This document shows, in pieces, positions 13,601-24,022 of a stretch of 64,000 nucleotides of DNA. A model generated the notes under the pieces. It made no database searches, had not been told where the DNA came from, and was given only the letters and a program-made list of their open reading frames with translations. A program made the translations under genes and the position numbers. The number at the start of each line of letters is the position of its first letter. Within the stretch, counting starts at the first letter, position 1. The DNA comes from Lateolabrax maculatus (Eukaryota > Chordata > Actinopteri > Acropomatiformes > Lateolabracidae): contig CM062211.1 in assembly GCA_031216445.1 (NCBI GenBank), positions 1,066,001 to 1,130,000 on the forward strand. The letters run 5' to 3'.

Positions 13601-14976
13601 GCTTGGCGAACTTACCGGTTTCATCTGGCTTTATTGATGAAGTATAATTGAGTATCATCTGCATAGCAGTGAAAGTTTATGTGTTTCCTAATAATATTGC
13701 CTAAAGGAAGCATATACAAGGTAAATAAAAGTGGTCCAAGCACTGAACCTTGTGGAACTCCGTGACTAACTTCCGTGTGCGCGGAGGATTCATCATTTAC
13801 ATGGACAAACTGAAATCTATCTGATAAATACGACTGAAACCAGCTTAGTGCGGGTCCTTTGACGCCAATCAAATGCTCCAGTCTCTGTAATAGGATACAA
13901 TGGTCAGTAGTATCGAAAGCGGCACTAAGATCTAACAGAACAAGTACAGAGACAAATCCTTTGTCTGACGCAATTAAAAGGTCGTTTGTCACTTTCACCA
14001 GTGCTGTCTCTGTGCTATGATATTCCCTAAATCCTGACTGAAAATCCTCAAATAAACTATTGCTGTTTAGAAAGTCACATAACTGATTAACAACCACTTT
14101 CTCAAGGATTTTGGAGAGAAAGGGAAGGTTAGATATAGGTCTATAATTGGCTAAAACCCCTGGATCAAGCGTAGGCTTTTTAAGAAGAGGTTTAATTACA
14201 GCTACTTTGAAGGACTGTGGTACATAGCCTGTTAATAAAGACAAATTGATCATGTCTAGTAAAGAAGTGCTAACTAAGGGTAAAACGTCTTTAAATAAAG
14301 AGTACAAGAGTGGAAATTTTAAGCATTCCTCCTGTCCACAATCCCTTCCAAGTGCATCTCCAATGTAAGAGTTGGGGTTCAATATCCAATATTATTTTAC
14401 TGTTGTGTAAAAATGCATTGTTAACGCGATCTGCAGAATCAAATGAGTTGAATGTGATTTCCAGGATACTAAGTTGATCAAAAGTATGTTTATGTGCTGT
14501 GCTAGTGTTACTACCTAGGAGCCAGTAGTGATGCAGCAACCCGTGTGACAGCATCAGTGTCTCGACCTCTGGCCTCCCATGTCCCTGTTGAGAAGATCTG
14601 CCAGCGCCTCAGTAGCAGAGACACACAGATCTGTCAGCTCAGACATGGTAAAGTCTGTTCAAATACACAACAAAGACTAACCATTCATTTGTGTGTGTGT
14701 GTGTGCGTGTGTGTGTGTGTTTGTGGGTGTGTGTGTTGGTGTGTCTGTGTGGCTGGACAAAGTATACTATAACGCCTGTTTCTGGGTTTGTGGTTGTCTG
14801 CAGAGCCTCAGCTGAAGGATCTTAGTAGCAATGGGCTCAAAAAGCTGAGAGTCGCAGAGCTGAGGAACATTTTAGCCTCATGGGGAGAAGAGTGTCGGGG
14901 CTGCCTGGAGAAACACGAGTTTGTCAGCCTCATCCAGGAGAAAGCACCGCTGCATGCTCACAGCAAGGACCTGTGA
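10605..14976 (+). CDS. cdnf: Cerebral dopamine neurotrophic factor, 4 coding exons
   Basis: ER-luminal, secretable MANF/CDNF-family protein linked to ER-stress protection. Coding exons: 10605-10677, 11225-11352, 14506-14647, 14804-14976; the frame closes to 171 aa (human 187). Residues 1 to about 20 are a hydrophobic signal peptide. All eight family cysteines are present, including CRGC at 145-148 in the C-terminal SAP-like domain (human CRAC). Matches to human are clear in DCEVC, CYYLGA..DAAT and RVAEL..IL.SWGEEC. The protein ends HSKDL, a KDEL-like tail expected to bind KDEL receptors. CDNF rather than MANF is favoured by the hspa14 neighbour, which is conserved in human, and by the ESWGEEC-type context. 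Intron 2 holds an antisense L2 LINE that reaches close to the exon 3 acceptor. Confidence 0.95.
12203..14500 (-). mobile_element. L2-type LINE, defective copy 1 (antisense in cdnf intron 2)
   Basis: The 3' end is at 12203, with GACTTGACTTGAC-type tail repeats and the fish L2 tail (TATAGCGCCAAATCATAACA on the plus strand). Minus-strand frames encode a reverse transcriptase. 13621-14382 holds the fingers and palm with LDLSAAFDTTDH, HGVPQGSVLGPLLF and the catalytic CYADDTQLY. 12840-13403 holds the C-terminal domain. The frames are not joined: a frameshift follows YADD and further breaks lie near 13430-13620. The endonuclease is mostly missing, with only an eroded linker-like part at about 14390-14500. 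L2/CR1-group assignment rests on recognition of the RT sequence. The 5' boundary is approximate. Confidence 0.85.
14691..14756. repeat. (TG)n microsatellite
   Basis: An imperfect GT dinucleotide run with CG and TT interruptions, in the short third intron of cdnf. Confidence 0.9.
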
Positions 14977-15070
14977 ATATGAATTAGCATCTTCTCCACC
15001 CACCCATCCACACAGCAAAAAGTCAATACACTCTTGTGTTAACCTACACAGACTTTGTTTCATTTATTTA

Positions 15071-15076
15071 AATAAA
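15071..15076 (+). terminator. cdnf: Polyadenylation signal of cdnf
   Basis: A canonical AATAAA lies about 95 bases after the cdnf stop codon, in the right orientation. Confidence 0.6.
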
Positions 15077-16892
15077 AAATGCCAGCATGCAAACTGCAGT
15101 CATGTTGGATTTTTGAGTGTGGTGTTGATGGACACTACACTGCATTGTTCCATACTGCAATGCACAACAGAAATTAAGGAGCTGATACTGTTTTTACACT
15201 GGTTCCTTCTTGAATTTGAAATTGTCAGTAGAGTTGGAATATGTATGTGTTACATTAATGGTGATAGGTGTAAGGCACAAAATGGAACAATGACTGATGG
15301 CAGCCAAACTAATAGCAGTATTGATCCTTTGGTCTGTAAAATATCATACTTATAATAATTTCATATTTAAGTCACATCTTAAAATTTGATTGTTTTATCG
15401 GACAAAAACGCATGGTTTTAAAATAATAAGTGGAAACACAAGCAGCTGTACAAGAACTTTGTCTAAAAAAAAATACAGGCTAAAACTGGCAAGATTTTGA
15501 AGTCAATCAGGAACTATCTGATCAAAGAATAACTAAACAAGATAACAAATCTGACCAGACTTTTAATGCCTACTTTCAGTACTCAACAGTTTTCAAAATT
15601 CAGAACTACAAACATACAGAAACATTCCGAAAGCTTCCAGGCTAATACATTACAGTCAGGTTCTTGAACTGAAGTTACACAAAATCACTAGTTGTATAAA
15701 GTTAGCAGCTCATTTTGTTTATTGGAAAGGTCAACCTTATGAGGAAAGCATTCTGACAGCTAGGCATCAGTGTGACACAGAATCAAGTACACTGGTAAAA
15801 TAAGTCACTTACTTCTCTGTTACAACACTTATTTGCAATCATCACTTGGATTTAAACCCTGATCGAATTGTTAAAAAATCTCACAATGGCATGCATTCTC
15901 AACACTGTTAAAGTGTTGTGTGTGTATTAAAGTCTTACCGATTCTTTGGTCAGCCGTTTTTGGCCTATCATAGACGTATTGGTATCAGCTTATATGTTCT
16001 CTGATAGGCACCGTTATGAAAACATTTTTCTTTATAGACTATAATGCAGATAATAGGCTTGGGGTAATATGGAAGTGGTGTCATGATGGAGTTTGTCCTG
16101 CAGAGTGCGCTCCAACACTGTTATTTTCATCTGTGAAACCCAAATAACCATGTTGTTTTCACTGCTGGAAATATAATGTGAAATAACACAATGGAGCACT
16201 TCCCCTCATTTAGTTATTCAAATACAGGCAGGGTATGTATATCTTGACTCTGGCAGTAAGACAATTAGTAATTAGTAATAGTGATTAATATCACTAGGGA
16301 CAAACGTATTTGGACAATGTTCTTTTGTTTCATCTTTCATAAGAATGGCTTTTGAGAACCCCTTGTTGACTAACCAGGAAATAAACATTCCAATTACTTC
16401 GCTTCTCTATCACATTCATTTGTCCATGTCTTTTGAGGCATTACAATAGAAACAGTTTGCTGCAGCATTCATTTTGGTGTCGACAAAAATACATACAAAT
16501 ATTAGACCTCTTAACTACGAATAAATAATTCACTGTCTGGTCACATAAAAACAATAAAACAACACATGTTGGAGTTGATGCGATGATCGCCACAACTGAA
16601 TAGGTCCTGATGATGCCTTCCCAAGTAACATTATGCTACAGAGGCATCAAGGAAAGACACAGATCACACTGATTAACACCAAAACTTGAATGTATCTAAG
16701 ATGTGAGTGAATTATGGTATTATATATTGTGACCATACAATATATAGTTTTACAATATATTCTAGAAATACTTGCTGTATTTTCTACCTTGCATAATCTA
16801 GACCTACCAAAATCAAATCCTTAACAGGCAACACACCTTATCTGGTGTAAAAAAAAAACCTTAACGGATTAACTGGAGTTTGAATTAACGGA

Positions 16893-16928
16893 ACAAACTC
16901 ACACAGGGATTACCCTGTGTGAGTTTGT
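16893..16928. repeat. Perfect 16-bp inverted repeat with 4-base loop
   Basis: Left arm ACAAACTCACACAGGG (16893-16908), loop ATTA, right arm CCCTGTGTGAGTTTGT (16913-16928). Pairing is perfect. It lies alone in intergenic DNA between cdnf and the integrase relic. The stem is shorter than most pre-microRNAs. Confidence 0.85.
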
Positions 16929-17940
16929 GGTTGTAATGGCGACTTATCTTTCTTGATGTAAATGTAAAAAAAAACATCTCCAGAAGTTACTGTAACATAT
17001 ATTTGTGTATATTCTTTTGAATCGAGTTTGTACATAATTTTCCTCCACACAGATTCACAGGGCCCTCCAATCTGCAGATCGAGGGCGAGGACCATAGGGA
17101 TTGACAATGTAGGTGATTCGATTTCTGTTCAAAACACTGCAAACGTCAATAAATCATTTACAAAATGTACTTGTTGTCAGTCTTATATTGGTATCATATA
17201 GGCCAATCACTGTAATTCTGAAGTCAAGTCGATTTGAAAACTGTTTATACATTCATACAGCCTGCAAGTGAAACAGTCAGGAGTATGTGTTTGCACCCAG
17301 CTCAAACGCAGGGTGGAGTTAGCTGTGGCAAAGCGTGATACACCCAGATTAACTTGTGATACTACATCTGTATCTACCACCAATTATGTTAAAGGCTACA
17401 GACATTTATCTCTCTCATCACAAAGATACTGTACACAGTTCAGCACACCTGAATTATCCAAATCATACATGACTGTTTAGCAAATATGGACAGAAATTGG
17501 ATAACTATGCACAGGTGTAGAAAGAAAACATTGTTAATAGTAACTTAAGTTTGATTTACATGCCACAACTTTGTAATCTCTATCCAGCCTACTCAAAAAC
17601 CCACTCAGTGATTAGACAGCAGTTAGACAAGATAAGAGATAGTGAGATGTAGATATAGTTCTAGTGAGTGACAGTGCGTGACGCAGTGTTGATGGTGACA
17701 GAATGACTGGCCTTGTGAGTAACTGGCTGAGTAATGAGGTGTGCTCGTGTGTTTCTGAGAGAGGCTGGTATTGTAGGTTTTGTTGTGTATTTCTTATTTT
17801 GCTTGTGTATTTGTTTGTGAGGGTAAGTAGGTAGACAGAGGTGGGAGTAGAGAGGAGTGGGAGTAGACAGGTGAGACAGGCGGAGGTAGGTAGGGACAGA
17901 TAGGGTGGTCAAAAACGGATCCCAAAGTAGCTCGAAAGGT

Positions 17941-18410
17941 TCTGAATCTGAAACTCGACAACCCACTCAGAGCCCACAGTGCAATCATCAGCCGTTACTA
18001 TTGGCCTGGCACTGAGGGGGACATTTGCAGGTGGGTGAGTTGGTATCTTCAAAATATTAAGGTGGAACTCACATTCAGCGACTGTACAGAGGACTTTACA
18101 AATCATTTAAAATTGATAACTACCCACTCAAGAGCAAAACAGCAGATGAGGTGACAAATTGTATTCTTGTGGTGCACCTAAAAGATTGCTAACAGAGCAG
18201 GGCTCAGAGTTTTGCAATAAGGTACAGTAATGATGCCTTATGAGTGCTGACTTGTATCATGTTTGTTCAACTGATCATTTTAAGGTGAACTATGGCTTGT
18301 GTGAGATGCTGGGCATTGAGAGGAGTCTCTGTGGTCCCTACCATACCCAGGCCTACGGGCTTGTGGAGAAACTGAATGGCATGATACAGATGTACAGGTA
18401 TATTTTGATT
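17941..18410 (+). pseudogene. Decayed integrase fragment, Ty3/gypsy type
   Basis: Translation in shifting plus-strand frames gives the tell-tale integrase blocks in the right order. First comes a zinc-binding-like part ending SRYYWPGT..DI.RWV (about 17970-18035). Next is LLTEQGSEFCNKV (about 18190-18230), the position of the catalytic-core second Asp. Last is CEMLGIERS.CGPYHTQAYGLVEKLN (about 18300-18380). Frames are broken by stops and shifts, so it is not a working gene. No LTRs or reverse transcriptase are visible nearby. A domesticated integrase gene is an alternative, but the breaks argue against it. Confidence 0.65.
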
Positions 18411-19194
18411 TTCAATCCTTGAATGAAATCTAGCTCTAATATAATAATGTGTTGATTTGCTGTTCCCGGCAGAGCAGCTTTATTATACAAATGAACCCAA
18501 ATTCTCTTCTGCCTTCTCATGCTGGTATTTGAATTCTGCATTTTGAGGTCTATTTTCTGCAGTCCACTAATTTGGCCTTCGGACCTAAAAACAGCTGACG
18601 ACTACATATAGCACCTATCATTTGATGCTTGGGAGGGAGGTAGGGTATCCTTTGGAGGTGCCAAAAGAGTATGAAGTAAGACTGTGTAATGTATTCATCT
18701 TTAATAAATAAATTCTATCTATGTCTCATACTTTTTAACTGATTTGTGGCAGGTCACTGAATTTATTAACTAGAGTATACCAGTTACTTTTTTCACCTGT
18801 GCGTAACTGTCCAATTTCTGTCCCTATATGCAGAATGAGTTAACAGCCATGTCTAATTAGGATGAAAGTGTGCGCTGATTACTGTAAAATATTGTGGTTT
18901 GACAGATAAATATCTGTAGACTTTAAAAAACATGATCAATGGTAAAATGTTGTGTCACAAGTTAATCTGGGCGTAGGCTACTGCACTTTGCCACAGCTAA
19001 CAGCGAACTCCACACTATGATGGTGAGGCAGGCAGATGGCATGTCCAAAACAGGCAGGTGATGAAACAGGTTCCAGGAAAAACTGAAGCACAATGGCAAC
19101 ATGACACAAACAATTACTACTTTTGCATGTACTTAATGTTCCACTATTATTCTTTGCTGTAAGGTAAAGGTATAGCTCCAACAGTAAGGTATTG
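18411..19194. other. Intergenic DNA without a recognisable gene
   Basis: AT-rich sequence with only short open frames lacking family resemblance. I see nothing further that can be supported. Confidence 0.4.
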
Positions 19195-19219
19195 CAAGTG
19201 GACAAAGGTCATATCTCCT
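19195..19219. repeat. Left arm of a perfect 25-bp inverted repeat
   Basis: The arm reads CAAGTGGACAAAGGTC and then ATATCTCCT. Its exact reverse complement stands at 21439-21463. The two arms enclose 2.2 kb including the zinc-finger-like gene. The bases immediately inside the arms do not match each other. Confidence 0.85.
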
Positions 19220-19589
19220 TACTTATTTTTTCATTATTATTCAAAAAATGTGCAGTTAGTAATACACAACAAAAATATTTACAATTAACAAGTTTATTTA
19301 TTATTAAGTCCACACAACAAACAACACTAGGAACAATATGAACATGAAGTTAGCGCACTAACTACAAACAACACTATAAACAATATGATATATTTTATAT
19401 CACTGGTGTATAAACATTGTAAAAAAGAACAGAAAACATCTTTCAATGTAAAGAAAGAAAAAAGAAAATGAAAATTAACAGTGTTAATCTGTTATTTCCT
19501 CTTCATTTTTTGGCCTCTCTCTCCAACTGGAGCCTCTTGCCAGGGATTTTCTAGGAGTGTTGCTCCCTTACCTTCCTCATCCGCCCAGT

Positions 19590-20375
19590 CTACTTGACTG
19601 GCCTCTGGACAACTTTGCAGGCCCTCATCAGACATGGCCTCTTTGTCAAAGGACTTTCTTCTTCTTCTTCTTCTTCTTCTTTTTCTTCTTCCTTTTCTTC
19701 CTTTTCTTCCTCCTCTTCCTCCTCTTTTTCTTCCTCTTCATCCTCCTCCTCCTCCTCTTCCTCCTCCCCCGAGGATGAACTTGTTTCCCTCGAGTCCCCT
19801 GACTCTTGGAACATGATGTTTGACTCGTCCTCACTGGTGCTGTCCTCAATTTCATCCTTCTTGCCCCCTCTTTTGGCCTTTGTGGCCTTTCTCTGCAGAA
19901 GCTGGACTTTGGAGCAGAGAACTCTGATATCAACAAGGAGCTGGTCCCTCTGCTCCCGCACCTTCCTCAGGTCCTTGGCATAACGCCTCAGGCTATCCTG
20001 GCATTCCTCATTGCCACAGCCAAGTTCTTCCAGGACGGCCTCATCCTGGTCCAGGCTGGTCGCCATCGGGGGAGTGGGACTGGTAGCCCTGAGGTCAGTC
20101 AGGAGCTTGAGGGTGGTCTTCTGCTTGGCCTGCAGGACCATGTCCATCCTCTCCTGGATGGACAGTTCTACGTGTGACCGCTTGATGTGGCGATCCAGGT
20201 GGGTCATTGAGTATGTGCAGCTGCTCACTGGGCAGGAAGAGGTTCTTATGTTAACCCTGCCTGCAGCCAGGTTCAGCAGGATCCTCCGCTCGACCTTGTT
20301 AATTACCAGGTGTGTCTTCTTCAGGTGCTTTGACATGTCACTGAAGCTCACCTTGCAAACTGGGCAAACCAGCAT
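19590..20375 (-). CDS. Two-finger C2H2-like protein with Glu-rich tail, unknown function
   Basis: I do not recognise a named gene. The 261-aa product has two C2H2-like motifs: C4/C7/H17/H22 (CPVCKVSFSDMSKHLKKTH) and C48/C53/H63/H68. A helical, charged segment follows at about residues 125-170, then a Glu-rich low-complexity tail (about 200-245), and a basic end. It behaves like a spliced gene. A strong acceptor (TTTCTTTCAG) sits at 20382, six bases before the ATG, and a GC-rich CCAAT-containing promoter lies about 0.75 kb further up with a plausible donor near 21075. The acidic tail comes from a polypurine/polypyrimidine run (about 19660-19770) that may vary in length. Nuclear or DNA-binding function is only a guess. 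It could also be cargo of a mobile element, given the flanking inverted repeat. Confidence 0.65.
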   Translation of the reverse strand: MLVCPVCKVSFSDMSKHLKKTHLVINKVERRILLNLAAGRVNIRTSSCPVSSCTYSMTHLDRHIKRSHVELSIQERMDMVLQAKQKTTLKLLTDLRATSPTPPMATSLDQDEAVLEELGCGNEECQDSLRRYAKDLRKVREQRDQLLVDIRVLCSKVQLLQRKATKAKRGGKKDEIEDSTSEDESNIMFQESGDSRETSSSSGEEEEEEEEDEEEEKEEEEEEEKEEKEEEKEEEEEEEESPLTKRPCLMRACKVVQRPVK

Positions 20376-20607
20376 TGTGGCCTGAAAGAAACAGCAACAA
20401 CAAACAATAAGAATGATGATGACAATGGATGGGGGGAATTACAGTTAACACAAAGTAAAAGGAAAAATAAGAAATACTTCTCACAGGGGTCTGTTGAGTT
20501 GAAGAACTCTGACCTTGCATCCTTTCTCCTCTTTTCTACTGCAGCAGACAAGCTGGAGTCGCTCTGGGACTTTTCAACAGAGGACCAATTAGCAATTTCC
20601 ACATAAT

Positions 20608-21060
20608 GCATGCTGACTATTAAATTGCACTCATTCTTGTTACATGTAAAACTGCACTGAAACACACATTCCTAATATGTTAAGTTCGAAACTATAGCCA
20701 AGTAACACAAACACACACCTGTTGCATGTTGTCTATTCAACTACACTTATTCTTATTACATATAAAAACTGCATTAAAACACACATTCCTAATAAATATG
20801 TTGAGTTTGAAACTATAGCCAAGTAACACAATCACACACCTGTTGCATGCTTACTATTACATTGTACTCATTCTTATTACGTATAAAACTGCATTTAAAC
20901 ACACCTCCTGTAACAAATACGTTGAGTTTCAAACTATAGCCAAGTAACACAATCATAGCATGTTGCATTTTGACTATTACATTGTACTCATTACTTATAA
21001 AACTGCATTTAAACACACCTCCAGTAATGCACGTGTCAAATTTGAAACAACAGCCACGTA
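20608..21060. repeat. Tandem repeat, about 3.8 copies of a ~119-bp unit
   Basis: Units start near 20608, 20724, 20845 and 20964. Each carries GCATG, then CTATT, then ACTCATTCTTATTAC, AAACTGCATT.AAACACAC and AACTATAGCCAAGTAACACA. Spacing is 116-121 bp and the copies are diverged. The array lies in the presumed 5' intron of the zinc-finger-like gene. Confidence 0.85.
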
Positions 21061-21067
21061 AAGTATC

Positions 21068-21187
21068 ATTAACACGTACTTTTGTCGGGAGCCCGTGGGG
21101 CCGGTGCAGTCTCCGCTCCACGCTGCAGGCTGAGCGCCGCTGGCCTGAGCGCCTCAGCCAATCACAGTGCGCGACCAATTAGCAACT
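21068..21187 (-). promoter_or_regulatory. GC-rich CCAAT-containing promoter of the zinc-finger-like gene
   Basis: A sharp GC-rich island with several CpGs, including GCCAATCACAG (near 21158) and GACCAATTAGC (21173). Such NF-Y-type boxes mark TATA-less promoters. On the minus strand a donor-like AAAA|GTACGT lies near 21075, so a short non-coding first exon could splice to the acceptor at 20382. Confidence 0.45.
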
Positions 21188-21438
21188 CTAGCGTCAGTTC
21201 TACGTGTCAGGTTTCCTTCACAGCGTTGATTCCGTATGGAGAGAGGATTACACCGTCACATGTTGAACCTTCTAGACCGTTGCATTGCTCACTACTTCTT
21301 TCAAATGTTTTTTTTTACATTAAAAGGTGCAATATATTGAAAATTAACTTGTTCCATTCTTTTTCATTTTTACAGCATTTATACATCTGGGGAGAGGGTG
21401 TCAGAGCTACATTTTCAGCCTTCTAGTCCAAGGCCTTT

Positions 21439-21463
21439 AGGAGATATGACCTTTGTCCACTTG
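21439..21463. repeat. Right arm of a perfect 25-bp inverted repeat
   Basis: The exact reverse complement of 19195-19219, reading AGGAGATATGACC and then TTTGTCCACTTG. See the left arm for context. Confidence 0.85.
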
Positions 21464-24022
21464 GCATACAGTAGTCCCAGTAGTAAGGTTTTTGAATTAA
21501 CTGCAGGAAGCATGACCTGTCACTGGCCAAAGTCATGTACAGGAAATCCCTCTCCATCGTTAATTAGGCCTGTCCACTCAGTCATTATACAGCATTATAC
21601 ACAGTAGCCTACCCTCATTGATATAAATGAGGTGGACAAATTAATTGAAACACCTTCAGTACAATAGAATACAGTTCAACAGCACTATAAATTACATCCT
21701 CTGAAATTATTTATTTCAGGGCTGATTTAAAAAAAAATGTTAGTCAAAAATATTATATTAATCTATGTTTATACAATAATGTATTAACAGTGAACCATTA
21801 AAAATGATGGGATATTTGGAGCTCTAAAGTGTGAAAATGTCATTCAGCATACCTGTCCCAAGCAAAAGTCTAATGAGAAAACCGTTCAACAAATGTACAA
21901 AAATATAATAAAAATGTAAATGAATGCCTATGGCATAAGTGTTAAGTGTCCATAGCATATGAAACATGAAAAACACATTGCAATGTGATTTTGGAGCTTA
22001 TCAAATGTCATTCATTATAACAAAAGTTAAAAGCTATCACATCACGTGCTGATGGTCATGTGACAATCTGTGAGGGCCCCTGAGGAAAAGACCCATGGTG
22101 ACCCCCTGATACAGCAGCACTCCTACATATTTAATCATTTCACCTTTTTGCTCTCATGTAACAACAATCTTTTTATACAACATTTTTGAAAAATTCTTTA
22201 TTGTATATGAAAAGTGAGATTAAACTTTACAGGTCAAGGTCATACCATAATGTCCTCCATTACACTGACTGAAAAAAGCCATGTTATCATGCATTTTTGA
22301 TAATAAATGAGTGTTGAGGCAAATAAAGAATTTCCACTTTGGTAATAAAGACAACACTGAAATGAAATGCATTCATTAAAAGCAAATGTAGTAATTTTTC
22401 CTAGATGCTATTGTCTTTAAGAGGAAAGTTAGTTTTCTTCTGGCTCTCATCACACAGCACCATGTTACATTACAGTTATTTCATAGAAATGGATTTTGGT
22501 TTGTCATTCAGAGTATCAAAATCCAGTCTTACAGTCAAACGATGATATGAAATACAAAAATAAAAGCAATTAGTTATTTTATTTACACAGACTGATAAGT
22601 CTTATTTGATGACATGGAATTCCTAATTAATTTTTTAAGTTTTTTCTCTTCTCTGTTGAAAGTTCTGGTATCTCAACATCAACTAATGTGAGACATCTTA
22701 ATAAAAGCACAACTATAAGGTATTCATCCATAATGCTGTAGTAGTCAAAAACTCTACAGGGTACCTTTAAGTACTTTCCACCACTGTGAACATGTGCTTT
22801 GCAATGCATTAGAAAAAACTTTACATACCTGTAACTTAATAGGGAGTATCATTTCCACCTTTTGTTCTCATTCTGTCTCATTAAAATACAAATAAAGAAA
22901 TGAAACAAACCCAAAGCAGACAACCAATCTGAAGGAATTCAAATAAGGATGCTGTTATGTCACGTGCACACATCATTAATCAAACTGATAAAAATGCTAA
23001 TTATCTTGAACCAGGCTGGGGTTTTAATATATTTCATACTGTTTATTGTCATGTTGTCACACAAATATGTTATTATTTTAGCAAGAATTCACATTACTCA
23101 CACTGGACCTGAACCCAGGATGCTGGGGAGCCCTGAAACACGTCAAGCTAACAGGAGAGTTCAGCCATCCAAAGTTCATCTTTATATTCGTTCACTGGGG
23201 TTTGTGCACAGCAATGACCTACATCTGCTGCCAAAAGTTCTCTTTTGCATCTCAGCTTTCTTTACTGTGAACTGACATGATGTGGATGCAGCTCTTGAAC
23301 TAGACTTGACTCTTGTCTGATCACATTAGCTCTGAGTTGGCTTTATGAAACAGTCTTATCCTTGTTCAGTTTGTTAGGCTCATTCAATTCAGGCTTTTCA
23401 TAATGAGCTCTGCTTCTCTGAGTCTTCTTTATGAAACAACCCACTGGTAGAGCATAAGGTAAACAGCACAGGGGCACGCTTATCAAAACATTTCTCTACT
23501 GAACCACTGGTGTTCAGAAACTCCCCTGTGTATTTTTATCAGAAATGACAAGTCACAGCAATGGTAACCTAATGATGATGATAGAATAACGGCAAAATAA
23601 TGATGGTAATAAAAGCAGTGTTAATATTTCTAATTATACCAATGATATAAGAAATAATATACTGACAAATGGATGTATCAGGGCTTCACTCATTACTACC
23701 ATTACTTCTACTATAATATTTTAACAATGTGTTTTATTTATCATTATTATACTAATTTATTCTCTGGTAGCTCATCTATGATAGCCTTTATATTCTTGAC
23801 TTTATGATTATTTAAAGTCATGTAATTTCAGGTGTTTTAGTAGTTACCATCTGACTGAAAACATTTTCAGGTGTGAAGGTATTAAGTGGACCCCAGGAGG
23901 ACCAGCTGCTGGGATACAGTAGCTACCAGGGATCCTACAGTAGTAAACAGACAAACACGCACACACGACAGCCACAACAATGACCTATCAAGTGTAATGA
24001 ACTGTAATAGTGAGTCTGCTCC
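21464..24022. other. Intergenic DNA and irak3 3' UTR
   Basis: No supported gene. The sequence is AT-rich. TTTATT at 23733-23738 and again near 23757 gives minus-strand AATAAA signals that could end irak3 about 285 bases after its stop codon. Confidence 0.45.

Larger units (their letters stand above)
14977..17940. other. Intergenic DNA including the cdnf 3' UTR
   Basis: The cdnf 3' UTR probably ends soon after 15076. Beyond it I see no supported gene. The sequence is AT-rich with short open frames only. Around 15935-16020 it has the look of an eroded transposon (TTACCGATTCTTTGG). Around 17640-17900 it is a purine-rich GA tract. A perfect 16-bp hairpin is listed separately. Confidence 0.5.

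Noticed and set aside
19594..19983. Plus-strand Ser-rich open frame opposite the zinc-finger-like gene
   Set aside because: It is the shadow of the Glu-coding polypurine run. The minus-strand frame has the zinc-finger-like motifs and splice signals.
20608..21060. Regular repeats considered as a CRISPR array
   Set aside because: Units are ~119 bp, diverged and contiguous without unique spacers, and the genome is vertebrate.
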